From Halieaceae bacterium (GTDB lineage: Bacteria; Pseudomonadota; Gammaproteobacteria; Pseudomonadales; Halieaceae): a stretch of DNA of 63,996 bases. The translations under genes were made by a program, and so were the position numbers. Where the stretch lies: contig JAHEEV010000007.1 in assembly GCA_024640505.1 (NCBI GenBank), forward strand, positions 1 to 63,996. Direction: 5' to 3'. Position 1 is the first letter of the stretch. Every line of letters starts with the position of its first letter. The notes under the pieces were generated by a model. The model was not told where the DNA came from. It saw only the letters and a list, made by a program, of their open reading frames with translations, and ran no database searches. This document shows, piece after piece, positions 8,153-16,520 of the stretch.

Positions 8153-9118
8153 ATGGGCCCTATTTCACAGTTCATCACTCACCATTACCGCCATTTCAAT
8201 GCCGCCTCGCTGATGGATGCGGCCAGGGCCTATGTCGACCACGTCGAGTCAGGCAAGCCGATGCTGGTCAGTCTGGCCGGGGCCATGAGCACCGCGGAAC
8301 TGGGCCTGTCGCTGGCGGAGATGATACGGCAGGGCAAGGTCCAGGCTATCTCCTGTACCGGGGCAAACCTGGAAGAAGACCTCTACAACCTGGTGGCCCA
8401 CGATCACTACGAGCGGGTGCCCCATTACCGCAACCTGAGCGACGAGGCGGAGCAGGAGCTGCTCGATCGCCATTTGAACCGGGTTACGGACACCTGCATT
8501 CCCGAAGAGGAGGCCATCAGGCGGATCGAGGGGGCCATTGTGGATCTCTGGCAGTCTGCCGGACGGGACGGCAATAGCTTTTTCCCGCACGAATACTTCT
8601 TCGAGCTCATTCGCTCCGGTGTCCTTGAACAGTACTACCAGATCGACCCGAAGGACTCCTGGCTGGTGGCCGCGGCGGAGAAAAACCTGCCGATGGTGGT
8701 GCCGGGCTGGGAGGATTCGACCACCGGCAATATTTTTGCCGCTCACATGATCACCGGGGATGTCGAGCGCCAGGTAATGAAGAGCGGCGTCGACTACATG
8801 GTGTCGATGGCGGAGTGGTACCAGCGCGATGGTGGCAAGCATGGTTTCGGGTTTTTCCAGATCGGTGGTGGCATTGCCGGCGACTTCCCGATCTGTGTGG
8901 TGCCCATGCTGGAGCAGGACCTGGAAAAGCCGGTACCCAAGTGGAGCTATTTCTGCCAGATCAGCGACTCGACCACGAGCTATGGCTCCTATTCCGGCGC
9001 AGTGCCCAACGAGAAAATCACCTGGGGTAAGCTGGCGGTCGATACACCGAGATTCATCGTGGAATCCGACGCGTCGATCGTGGCACCGCTGATTTTCGCC
9101 TACGTGCTCGGGTGGTAA
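8153..9118 (+). CDS. Deoxyhypusine-synthase-like protein
   Basis: The ATG at 8153 is preceded by GGAGAC and starts MGPISQFITHHYRHFNAASL, so a longer frame that overlaps agmatinase is rejected. The 321-residue protein has the DHS fold signatures: LAGAMSTAELGLSLAEMIRQ, SCTGANLEEDLYNL, a QIGGGIAGDFPI segment, and ITWGK whose Lys293 matches the catalytic lysine of eukaryotic DHS. Bacteria lack eIF5A, and bacterial DHS-like proteins have been described as making homospermidine or other aminobutylated polyamines from putrescine or spermidine and NAD. Its place directly behind agmatinase supports a polyamine role. The exact product is not decided by sequence. Confidence 0.88.
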   Translation: MGPISQFITHHYRHFNAASLMDAARAYVDHVESGKPMLVSLAGAMSTAELGLSLAEMIRQGKVQAISCTGANLEEDLYNLVAHDHYERVPHYRNLSDEAEQELLDRHLNRVTDTCIPEEEAIRRIEGAIVDLWQSAGRDGNSFFPHEYFFELIRSGVLEQYYQIDPKDSWLVAAAEKNLPMVVPGWEDSTTGNIFAAHMITGDVERQVMKSGVDYMVSMAEWYQRDGGKHGFGFFQIGGGIAGDFPICVVPMLEQDLEKPVPKWSYFCQISDSTTSYGSYSGAVPNEKITWGKLAVDTPRFIVESDASIVAPLIFAYVLGW

Positions 9119-9145
9119 GCCATCAATGAGAAAGCTGGGCAGATC

Positions 9146-9161
9146 CAACCCTCGCGGGTTG
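9146..9161. terminator. Short hairpin between convergent genes
   Basis: CAACCC and GGGTTG form a six-base stem around the loop TCGC. It sits between the ends of the DHS-like gene (9118) and the TauD-type gene (stop at 9163). There is no clear T tract, so it is a weak terminator candidate. Confidence 0.3.
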
Positions 9162-9162
9162 A

Positions 9163-10026
9163 TTAACGCTCAGTGGCCGGGGAAAGGGCACAGCCGTCAA
9201 TTGTGATCCGGTGCATGATGCGTCGATGACCCTGGTAGTCGTTGCTGGCGAAGTGCCAGGTGGCACGGTTGTCCCAGAAAGCGATCGAACCCGGTTCCCA
9301 GTGAAAGTGGCAGACGTGTGCCTCCCGTATCGCGACTCCGTAGAGATAATCCAGCAGCGGCCGCGATTCTTCAGCGCTCCAGCCCTGGAAATGCAATGTG
9401 AAGCCCGGGTTTACGTAAAGAGCCTTCTTTCCTGACAAGGGGTGGCGGATGACGACGGGATGAACGGCGTCGGTTAGTTGTTCAGCACTATCGGCATTGC
9501 CGATTCGTCCGTTCAGGTCTTTATCCTGCTGTTCATAGTAGCCCTTGCTTTTGCCGAACACGTGCTTCGCCGAGTGTATGGCATTTAAATTCTCCAGCGT
9601 CTTCTGCAAGCCTGGCGACAGTGCGTCGTAGGCGGCATACATGCTCGCGAAAGCGGTATCTCCGCCAACCGGGGGCAGCTCCCGGGCGACCAGTATGGAT
9701 CCCAGTGCCGGTTCGTGATCATAGGAGTGATCGGTATGCCACGCGCCGCCGATGTTGATCGTCTGGTCCGGTTCCTTGGCCACCAGGGCGATTTCGGGAT
9801 GGTCAGGATGCGACGCAAAAAACCGGTTCACATTGATGCGGCCAAAGCGTTCCGCCAGGGCGATATGATCTCTTTCATTCAGAGACTGATTCCGGAAGAA
9901 CAAGAGGCCGTGTTCATTGAATGCCCCCTGAACTGCCGTGAGATCCTCCGCATCCATGTCGGTGAGCGCGACGCCAGTTATTTCTGCACCAGCGCCCTCC
10001 AGCTTCTTGACGCGAACGTTGCTCAT
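9163..10026 (-). CDS. TauD/TfdA-family Fe(II)/2-oxoglutarate dioxygenase
   Basis: The 287-residue protein shows the iron-binding HxD motif as His97 and Asp99 in WHTDHSYD, a distal His in GHRRIMHRITI near the C-terminus, and the FFRNQSL and FASHPDHPEIA segments common in TauD and TfdA. It should couple 2-oxoglutarate oxidation to hydroxylation of an organic acid, possibly with loss of sulfite or an ether group. The substrate is unknown: no taurine transporter or sulfonate genes lie beside it. It follows the carbonic anhydrase gene by 16 bp and is probably cotranscribed with it. Confidence 0.9.
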   Translation of the reverse strand: MSNVRVKKLEGAGAEITGVALTDMDAEDLTAVQGAFNEHGLLFFRNQSLNERDHIALAERFGRINVNRFFASHPDHPEIALVAKEPDQTINIGGAWHTDHSYDHEPALGSILVARELPPVGGDTAFASMYAAYDALSPGLQKTLENLNAIHSAKHVFGKSKGYYEQQDKDLNGRIGNADSAEQLTDAVHPVVIRHPLSGKKALYVNPGFTLHFQGWSAEESRPLLDYLYGVAIREAHVCHFHWEPGSIAFWDNRATWHFASNDYQGHRRIMHRITIDGCALSPATER

Positions 10027-10042
10027 TCGTCAGTCTCCGGGC

Positions 10043-10798
10043 TTAGTTCCCATGTAGTACAAGACGGGCGTTCATGGGCTGGGGTCCGCGGGCATCGGCT
10101 CCGATCAGCTCGATATACCAGGAGATCTGCTCAGCAGAGATGGTCGCTGCAACCGGTATAACAAACCAGCGCAGTCCCTCGGAACACGGCGGTGTAGTGA
10201 GTGAACCATTGTAGCGATAGTACGTCGTGATATTGCTCAGTGGAATGGCAAGCACCTCGCTCAGCGGGTGCTCGAAACTGGACTGCTTGCCGACCTCCCG
10301 GGGGCTGGATTCAGCAAACATCGAAAGGTCCCGGCTCGCCTCCCCGGATTGAAACAGCAGGCCGACGACTGCAATTTCTCCCTTCTCATTTTTGTGGACG
10401 AAGTGCGCCTCGAGCGGGAATGCCTCCCCGTCGATCCGGTGCTCGCTGGGGCTATGAAAATGGAACTGGCTGAGCTGGAATGTCTCACCCTCAGCGGTGA
10501 GGGTATTGTCGCCGGATACATTGACTTGCAGCGTGTGGCCATTATTGATAACGCTGTCAGTGGCGCCCCGATAGTCGAGGGAAACCGGTGGCAGATCGAC
10601 TTCGAGAAGGTTTTCGGTCCTGATATCGATGGGGGACTGGTTTTTCCCCCACTTGCACGAACCGAATTCCTCGGACAGTTCACCCCAATGCTGGGGGCCT
10701 GTCGCTCCTTTATATGTCCAGTGTACAGCTTCACTGGCTCCGACCTGTGCGCACCAGCAGAAGGCAGCCACGGTTGTTAATGTTTTTACGCTATTCAT
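10043..10798 (-). CDS. Periplasmic alpha-class carbonic anhydrase
   Basis: This 251-residue protein has a signal peptide ending near GASEA and the full alpha-carbonic anhydrase core. The zinc ligands are His113 and His115 in QFHFHSPSEH and His132 in EAHFVHK. NQSPIDI (near residue 53) and the late YNGSLTTPPCSEGLRWFV motif are also intact. It interconverts CO2 and bicarbonate in the periplasm. Two Cys (about residues 48 and 205) could form the usual disulfide. It is the first gene of a two-gene unit with the dioxygenase. Confidence 0.95.
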   Translation of the reverse strand: MNSVKTLTTVAAFCWCAQVGASEAVHWTYKGATGPQHWGELSEEFGSCKWGKNQSPIDIRTENLLEVDLPPVSLDYRGATDSVINNGHTLQVNVSGDNTLTAEGETFQLSQFHFHSPSEHRIDGEAFPLEAHFVHKNEKGEIAVVGLLFQSGEASRDLSMFAESSPREVGKQSSFEHPLSEVLAIPLSNITTYYRYNGSLTTPPCSEGLRWFVIPVAATISAEQISWYIELIGADARGPQPMNARLVLHGN

Positions 10799-10930
10799 TT
10801 TGTTAGCCCTCGAACCATGTTTGTTAACAGAGGATAGTCGATCGTGGCACTCTCGCCAGCGGCGAATTCCCCGAGCTATAACGCACTGATGTCAATCAGG
10901 GTGCTGCCATGCCAGGGTATGCCCATCTCA

Positions 10931-10970
10931 GGTCACTTTTTGCTGACAGACCGGTGACTTTGGCGACAGA
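10931..10970. repeat. Imperfect tandem repeat upstream of the persulfide dioxygenase gene
   Basis: Two near-identical stretches, 10931-10950 and 10953-10970, share GGT-ACTTT and GACAGA blocks and lie 22 bases apart, about two helical turns. They sit in the 265-bp divergent region between the carbonic anhydrase and persulfide dioxygenase genes and could be paired regulator sites. No known consensus was recognised. Confidence 0.45.
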
Positions 10971-10987
10971 TCGCTGCCCGGTAACCC

Positions 10988-10999
10988 TCTCTCGAGAGA
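10988..10999. promoter_or_regulatory. 12-base perfect palindrome upstream of persulfide dioxygenase
   Basis: TCTCTCGAGAGA is a perfect palindrome 64 bases before the start at 11064. Its place in a divergent intergenic region makes it a candidate operator, but length and composition allow chance occurrence. Confidence 0.35.
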
Positions 11000-11063
11000 T
11001 GGCTCGGTTCGGGCTGCCAGGGCGTGCTAGACTCCAGGCGCAATCCCGCAAACGGAGGCAACC

Positions 11064-12137
11064 ATGATATTCCGCCAGCTGTTCGACCCGGTATCATCCA
11101 CCTATACCTACCTGCTGGGCTGTAGCGAATTGCGCGATGCGGTGGTGATAGACCCGGTTTTCGAGCAGCATGACCGGGACACGGCCCTGATTCGGGAACT
11201 GGGTCTCAAGGTGCGCTACGTTCTCGACACCCATGTTCATGCGGATCATGTAACCGGTGCCTGGCTCATGCGCGAGGCACTCAATGCGGAAATTGTCCTG
11301 TCTGCACGTTACGGGGTCGAGGGTGTGGATGTTCCCGTGGATCACGGTGATGTGCTGGCATTTGGCAATTCCTCCCTGTCAGTGCGGGCGACGCCAGGGC
11401 ATACCAACGGTTGCGTGACCTACGTAAGCAGTCACCGGGATATGGCTTTTACCGGCGATTGCCTGATGATCCGCGGAGCCGGCCGGACCGATTTTCAGGC
11501 GGGTGACGTGCATGAGTTGTGGCGCAGCATTCGCGAAGAAATTTTTACGCTGCCTGACGACTGTCTGATTTATCCCGGCCACGACTATGCCGGCAGGACG
11601 GTCTCCACGGTGATCGAGGAGAAGCGCTTCAACCCGCGTATCGGCGGTGATGCTCGCGAGGAGGATTTCGTAGGCTATATGGAGAACCTGGGGTTGCCTC
11701 ACCCCAAGCTGATCGATATAGCAGTTCCTGCCAACATGCATTGCGGCCGGCCCGCTGGCGATGCGACCCCCGGGGAGGTCACCTGGGGACCGGTAACCAT
11801 GACGTTTGCCGGTGTTCCCGAAATCCGGGCGGACTGGGTGGCCAGACATATCGATGAACTGTTTGTGCTGGATGTACGCAGTCCGGGCGAGTTCGACGGG
11901 GACCTTGGGCACCTGGAAGGCGCTCACCTGATTCCGCTGGATACGCTCCGGGAGCGCCTCGATGAAATCCCGAAAGATCGGCCTGTGGTTGCGGTCTGCC
12001 AATCGGGCAAACGGTCCGCCCGGGCGGCGGAGATCCTGCTGAAATCCGGCTACACCCGGGTGGCGAATGTCAGCGGTGGGCTCATACAGTGGTTGCGCCT
12101 TGCTCTGCCTTATCTGGGTTCACACAACGACCGTTAG
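11064..12137 (+). CDS. Persulfide dioxygenase-rhodanese fusion
   Basis: The 357-residue protein joins a metallo-beta-lactamase domain of the ETHE1 type (residues 1-240) to a C-terminal rhodanese domain (about 250-350). The metal motif THVHADH gives His57, His59, Asp61 and His62. The rhodanese active loop is CQSGKRS with Cys312. Such fusions (CstB/Blh-like) oxidise glutathione or other persulfides to sulfite and can transfer sulfane sulfur, protecting cells from sulfide. GGAGG lies a few bases before the ATG. No sulfide:quinone reductase gene is next to it. Confidence 0.93.
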   Translation: MIFRQLFDPVSSTYTYLLGCSELRDAVVIDPVFEQHDRDTALIRELGLKVRYVLDTHVHADHVTGAWLMREALNAEIVLSARYGVEGVDVPVDHGDVLAFGNSSLSVRATPGHTNGCVTYVSSHRDMAFTGDCLMIRGAGRTDFQAGDVHELWRSIREEIFTLPDDCLIYPGHDYAGRTVSTVIEEKRFNPRIGGDAREEDFVGYMENLGLPHPKLIDIAVPANMHCGRPAGDATPGEVTWGPVTMTFAGVPEIRADWVARHIDELFVLDVRSPGEFDGDLGHLEGAHLIPLDTLRERLDEIPKDRPVVAVCQSGKRSARAAEILLKSGYTRVANVSGGLIQWLRLALPYLGSHNDR

Positions 12138-12177
12138 CACCCCCGGGAATTACCCCCGCCAGCTAAGGACAGTGGCC

Positions 12178-13257
12178 TCACGGGCCAACTTCGGACTCCT
12201 GGCAAGCCAGCAGCACCTTTCCCTGGTGGCCCTGCGTTGAGGCCAGGCGAATGGCTTCACCGACATCCTGCAGGGGTAACACCCGGTCAATATCGGTCCT
12301 GAACACCCCCGCGAGATGAAGTTTCTTCAGCGCTCTGACCGTCGACAGCTTTTGCCACAGTGACTTCTGTGCGAGCCAGTTCCCGGCAAAAAATCCGGAG
12401 ACTTTTGCACAGGGCATCATGAGATCCCTGGAGAAAAAGGTATTGCTCAATCCCGATAAAGTCCCGTAAACGACCATGTGACCGTTCAGGCCCATGCACT
12501 GCATCATTTGCGTCAGGAGATCTCCGCCGACGCAGTCCATGGCGTAATCAACCCCGCTCCCGCCGGTTGCCTTGAACACCTCTTCCCGAAGATCCTGCTC
12601 GCTGGTATTGATAACCACGTCCGCGCCCAGTGCCCTGAGTTTTTCTATATTAGCCTCGGAACGGACGATATTGATGGTTCTGAAACCCCGCTGCCTGCCC
12701 AGACGGACCACCATCTGGCCGAGGGCCGACCCGGCCCCGGACTGCAACAACCAGGATCCCCGCTGGACCCCCAAAACGTCCAGCACCATGGCATAACAGG
12801 AGAGGGGGTTGAAGATGTACATGGCCGCCTGCTGGGTGTCTATGCCATCCGGCACGGCAAACACTTTTCTGGCATCGATCGATGTGTATTGCGCCCAGCT
12901 GCCCCGGGGCGGCCCGGAGGCAAAGGCGACATGTTTCCCGATGAGGCGGTTTGCCAGTGCACCGCCCCCGGCCGCCTCGACGATGCCGACGCCTTCTCCA
13001 CCGATCGTATAGGGTGGCTCGGGATGTGGATTGAGCCCTGCGGGGTCGAATGCCAGCGGACTGCGGTCGCGATTCCACAGGACCCGGGAGAGAGCGCTGT
13101 CATAATCGCCGCGAATAAAGTTGAAATCCGAGGGGTTTACCGGGGCATAGAGCACCTTTACCAGTACCTCTCCCGGCGCTGGTACGGGTTTCGGCACCTC
13201 TTCGATAACCAGATTGTCCATGCTGCTGGAGAATGCATGTATTCGAATGGCCTGCAT
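12178..13257 (-). CDS. MDR-family NAD(P)H-dependent reductase (enoyl reductase/quinone oxidoreductase type)
   Basis: The 359-residue protein is a medium-chain dehydrogenase/reductase without the structural zinc cysteines. N-terminal features are PAPGEVLVKVLYAPVNPSD and IGGEGVGIVEAAGG. The nucleotide-binding part has LLQSGAGSALGQMVVRLGRQ near residue 170, and VDYAMDCVGG follows. It resembles the 2-enoyl-CoA reductase (MECR/ETR) branch more than zinc alcohol dehydrogenases. It stands alone, convergent with the persulfide dioxygenase gene. Substrate unknown. Confidence 0.85.
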   Translation of the reverse strand: MQAIRIHAFSSSMDNLVIEEVPKPVPAPGEVLVKVLYAPVNPSDFNFIRGDYDSALSRVLWNRDRSPLAFDPAGLNPHPEPPYTIGGEGVGIVEAAGGGALANRLIGKHVAFASGPPRGSWAQYTSIDARKVFAVPDGIDTQQAAMYIFNPLSCYAMVLDVLGVQRGSWLLQSGAGSALGQMVVRLGRQRGFRTINIVRSEANIEKLRALGADVVINTSEQDLREEVFKATGGSGVDYAMDCVGGDLLTQMMQCMGLNGHMVVYGTLSGLSNTFFSRDLMMPCAKVSGFFAGNWLAQKSLWQKLSTVRALKKLHLAGVFRTDIDRVLPLQDVGEAIRLASTQGHQGKVLLACQESEVGP

Positions 13258-13437
13258 GGCATTTCCTGTCAGTTGATCCTCAGAGATCGAGGATGGTAAT
13301 AGGTAAAAAGTATGGCATCTATCCAGGTGTTTTCCAGGCGGTGGCAGACCCGATAGACACCGGGGATGATCGGGGGTAGTTTAGGCTCACTATTTGCCGT
13401 GAAGCGTGGTCGCTGTTCCAGGGCCGGGGAGAGAAAA

Positions 13438-13746
13438 GTGCCGTTTGTCAGTCGCAATGCAGAGGGTGAGATATCAGCCGTGAGTCAGCTGCCCACCGGG
13501 GAGTGCGCTGAGGAGGTGGCGGCCTCTGATCCGGCACTGGCGAGGTTTCTCGGCGCGCTGCAACCTGGTGTGACGGCGTTACAGCAGAGTGATCAGGGAT
13601 TTATCCGCGTCCTGGAGGACGTCGTTGACCTGCTGATCGAAAAGGGGCTCATAGCCATGAGCGACCTGCCCCAGGACGCCCGGGACAAGATAGCGCAGCG
13701 CAAGGCGTTGCGGCGCAGCCTGCACGCCCAGGGCGGTTCTCGCTGA
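13438..13746 (+). CDS. Conserved small protein (MPFVSR family)
   Basis: I place the start at GTG 13438, after GGGGAGAG, because the translation then begins MPFVSRNAEGEI, which matches a widespread short gammaproteobacterial protein often mislabelled as related to tryptophan synthase beta. The 102-residue protein is acidic in the middle and ends in a basic helix with LPQDARDKIAQRKALRRSL. It has no signal peptide or membrane helix. Function unknown. Confidence 0.7.
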   Translation: MPFVSRNAEGEISAVSQLPTGECAEEVAASDPALARFLGALQPGVTALQQSDQGFIRVLEDVVDLLIEKGLIAMSDLPQDARDKIAQRKALRRSLHAQGGSR

Positions 13747-13784
13747 CAGCCCTTCCTGACGGGACCAGACCATGAAGTGTAACC

Positions 13785-13839
13785 GGCCAGGCATTATTCA
13801 GCGCTAAAGCTGGCGCTTTCCTGAATGCGCTCACTGGCC
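13785..13839. terminator. Bidirectional terminator-like hairpin
   Basis: Outer arms GGCCAG (13785-13790) and CTGGCC (13834-13839) flank inner arms GCATTATTCAG and CTGAATGC, with AAAGC/GCTTT at the tip. The structure lies between the stop of the small protein at 13746 and the stop of the convergent YtfJ gene at 13831, which it slightly overlaps. Confidence 0.5.
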
Positions 13840-14469
13840 CGGCTTGCCATGGATGAGGTTCTTGATCAGATCGAGGGCCGCTTGTATTTCTATTTCGGAT
13901 AACGCCTCATGGGTGAAGTAGGCCACCATGCCGGCGCGATCCAGTATAGCCAGGCCTGAACCCTTGTCGCCCAGTTGCCATTGCAGCGCGCCGCTGCCCT
14001 CCTCGTCGAGAACTATGGTGGACAGCGGGAAATCGCGCTTGTTCGCCTTTATTTCGGACACGGCAAAGCCGGTTGTTCCCCACAGAGCGGCATCGAGGTT
14101 GACGATCGTGGTGACGTGATAGCTGTCCGGCTCCAGGGTGTCCTGCAATCGATCGGTGAATGGAGCAAACGTCTCGCTGTCGCTCATGGTGGCGGCAAAG
14201 TACTGGATGATATGCACCTTTCCTGGATTGAAGTCGGTGCTCCAGGGTCGGTAGGAGAAGTCGTCGTTTTCGAATAATAATTCACCCCGCTCTTCGATAT
14301 TCATCGGGGGTAAGGGCTGGTTGACGGCAGGCGCCTGGCCGACTGCCGCGTGGGCAGAAAGAAGGAAGATCATACCCCATGCCAGCGGGCGGGCTCGCTT
14401 TCTGCCCCGGCTGTCCCGGTGCCTGGATTGGCCTCCCAGGGCGCTCATAAGATGATTTAGCGTTGCCAT
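13831..14469 (-). CDS. YtfJ-family periplasmic protein
   Basis: The ATG at 14469 has AAGGAGA at a good distance, so I prefer it to an upstream ATG at 14514. The 212-residue protein has a long basic N-region and a hydrophobic signal (ARPLAWGMIFLLSAHAAVG), then IEERGELLFENDDFSYRPW, GKVHIIQYFAA and TTIVNLDAALWG, closely following E. coli YtfJ. The family has a thioredoxin-like fold without the CxxC pair, as here. Role unknown. The long charged segment before the hydrophobic core is unusual for a signal peptide. Confidence 0.85.
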   Translation of the reverse strand: MATLNHLMSALGGQSRHRDSRGRKRARPLAWGMIFLLSAHAAVGQAPAVNQPLPPMNIEERGELLFENDDFSYRPWSTDFNPGKVHIIQYFAATMSDSETFAPFTDRLQDTLEPDSYHVTTIVNLDAALWGTTGFAVSEIKANKRDFPLSTIVLDEEGSGALQWQLGDKGSGLAILDRAGMVAYFTHEALSEIEIQAALDLIKNLIHGKPGQ

Positions 14470-14591
14470 GATGTATTCTCCTTTCCTGCCTGCGCATATC
14501 CTGTCCCAGGGCAATCGAGACGTCCAGTATTTTCCTTACCGCGAAGCGTCGCGCCTGACAGCGGACTCCCGGTGTGTCTCCGGTGCGACGA

Positions 14592-15311
14592 CTAGCGGCG
14601 TGCCCTGCGCCACTCCCAGGGCGGCACCGGGTCCGGCAGTGCCCACAGGCCCCGGTCAGCCTCGCGGGCCTCCTGTTGTGCCGCTTCCAGCAGCCGGTCA
14701 TGGGGAGCATATCTCCGATACCACCAGGCATGGCCGCCTGCGACCATGGCCAGGTTGATATTGGTATCGTCGAGATAGACAGTGCCCACCGTCCGGTTGA
14801 AGCGGTCTATCTCGATCTTCACCACCCCGACCGACTCGCCCAGTACCATTTTTCTCATCAGGTTCCTGGCAGTGTCCGCATAGGCCTGGCCTCGCTCAGG
14901 TGTATCGATACCGAACAGTCTGATGGTGTACTTCCTGCCGGATTGATCCAGCATGACGATGGAGTCGCCGTCCAGCACACCTGTGACCCGACCGGTGAGA
15001 TCAAAGTCCGGTGGCGGCTGCCTTTCCTTGCGGGCGCCCAGCTCTTCGACCCTTTTTGATGCCTTGCGCCAGGCTGCTTCGGGTCGGGTGGCATAGCCTC
15101 CCACGCCAGCAGTAATTTTGTGGAAGGCCGTTTTATGCCAGGTCACCTCGCCGCCGGTGAGGTACTGGTAAAGGCTGAGCGCAGCCAGTATGAGGACGAT
15201 ATTGCGCAACGCCCGCAGGTACCTGGAAGGGACGGCGCGTGACGCATCCCGGGTCGTCGACGCTGAGCTCCGCTTGCCTGCTTTCCCGCGTCGAAATGGC
15301 GGCCGCTTCAT
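14592..15311 (-). CDS. Membrane-anchored staphylococcal-nuclease-like (thermonuclease) protein
   Basis: The likely start is the ATG at 15311, giving 239 residues; an ATG at 15386 would add 25. A basic N-terminus is followed by one membrane helix (NIVLILAALSLYQYL, about 37-51). The nuclease domain from about residue 103 has VLDGDSIVML, RLFGIDTPERGQAYA, a later EIDRFNRTVGTVYL and the HAWWYRRYA motif of SNase folds. It probably cleaves nucleic acids outside the cytoplasmic membrane. The distance from anchor to domain is long and partly charged. Confidence 0.85.
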   Translation of the reverse strand: MKRPPFRRGKAGKRSSASTTRDASRAVPSRYLRALRNIVLILAALSLYQYLTGGEVTWHKTAFHKITAGVGGYATRPEAAWRKASKRVEELGARKERQPPPDFDLTGRVTGVLDGDSIVMLDQSGRKYTIRLFGIDTPERGQAYADTARNLMRKMVLGESVGVVKIEIDRFNRTVGTVYLDDTNINLAMVAGGHAWWYRRYAPHDRLLEAAQQEAREADRGLWALPDPVPPWEWRRARR

Positions 15312-15478
15312 CGGGTATTTTTGTCCGCGTTGGTGGCTATCGAGGGTGCAGGGTATGACACCGACAGAAGGCGGTCCAGCTCGCATTCATACCCTGGCCT
15401 GTGCGGTACGGTGCACTTTCTGCGATAGCGACTATCATTGGCCTTGGACAACTGATCATCTTTCAGGAGGGATTCACC

Positions 15479-16474
15479 ATGGCAGAAATTTCAGGTTTTC
15501 AGTCCGGACGTCGCCTTTTTCTCCAGGCAGCCGTGCTGGGTGCGGCCTTTCCACGAGCCTGGGCGGAGGCCACTGACGCAGCCGTTTATGGCAGCGGGCT
15601 GCCCCGCGGGCCATTCGGTCGTGAATCTACCGCCGAGGAGGTAACGGCGGGCCTCGATCTCTCCGGCATGACCGCGGTTGTGACCGGTTGCAATTCCGGC
15701 CTTGGTTACGAAACCATGCGGGTTCTGGCATCGCGTGGTGCGCATGTCATCGGCACGGCGCGAACGGAGGAGAAGGCCCGACAAGCCTGCTCCGGGGTGG
15801 CCGGGCAGGCCACGCCGGTGGTGCTGGAGCTGAGCGATTTCCAGTCAGTGCATGCCTGTGCCGATGCCATCGAGGCGCTTGACCGGCCGATCGACATGCT
15901 GATCTGTAATGCCGGGATCATGGCGCTCCCTGAGCTCCAGCTGGTCTATGGCCTGGAGCGGCAGTTTGTGGTCAACCACCTGGGGCATTTCCTTCTCGTA
16001 ACCAGGCTGCTTGAGTCGGTGTCGCGGGCGAAGCAGGGTCGTGTGGTCATGGTAAGCAGCCGCGCACATTTCATGGCTCCGGACAGCGGGATCGATTTCG
16101 ATAACCTGGATGGGGCGGTGTCTTATATACCCTGGGAGGCCTACGGCCGGTCCAAGCTAGCCAATGGGCTCTTTGCGGCTGAATTGTCCCGGCGAATGGC
16201 GGGCACCCGGATGACGGCGAATTCCCTGCATCCTGGAGTGATAAAAACCAACCTGGCCCGGCATCTTGGACGGGAAATAGACGACAGCCGTTTTGACAAA
16301 ACCATACCCCAGGGAGCCGCTACCCAGTGTTATGTGGCAGCCCACCCCATACCGGCCCCGATCAGCGGCGAGTATTTTTCCGACTGCAACCCGGCACAGG
16401 CGAGCGACCTCATGTACGATGAGGCACTGGCGGCCCGGCTCTGGTCGGTTTCCGAGGAACTGGTGAAGCGATAG
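15479..16474 (+). CDS. Tat-exported short-chain dehydrogenase/reductase
   Basis: The ATG at 15479 follows AGGAGGG, and the first residues form a twin-arginine signal (SGRRLFLQAAVLGAAF), so the enzyme is probably exported folded with its cofactor. The SDR core has TGCNSGLG (69-76), NAGIMALPE and the YGRSK catalytic pair Tyr222/Lys226. It resembles the retinol dehydrogenase/WW-domain oxidoreductase branch. Total length is 331 residues. Exported SDRs are uncommon; substrate unknown. Confidence 0.85.
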   Translation: MAEISGFQSGRRLFLQAAVLGAAFPRAWAEATDAAVYGSGLPRGPFGRESTAEEVTAGLDLSGMTAVVTGCNSGLGYETMRVLASRGAHVIGTARTEEKARQACSGVAGQATPVVLELSDFQSVHACADAIEALDRPIDMLICNAGIMALPELQLVYGLERQFVVNHLGHFLLVTRLLESVSRAKQGRVVMVSSRAHFMAPDSGIDFDNLDGAVSYIPWEAYGRSKLANGLFAAELSRRMAGTRMTANSLHPGVIKTNLARHLGREIDDSRFDKTIPQGAATQCYVAAHPIPAPISGEYFSDCNPAQASDLMYDEALAARLWSVSEELVKR

Positions 16475-16520
16475 GGCAGCCTTCCGAGAATAAATCTGCG
16501 AACTGGAGCGCGGAAACCCG

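Noticed and set aside
10840-10862. TGGCAC followed by a CCAGC stretch, similar to a sigma-54 promoter
   Set aside because: The second element does not match TTGC at the right distance, and it lies over 200 bases from the start at 11064.
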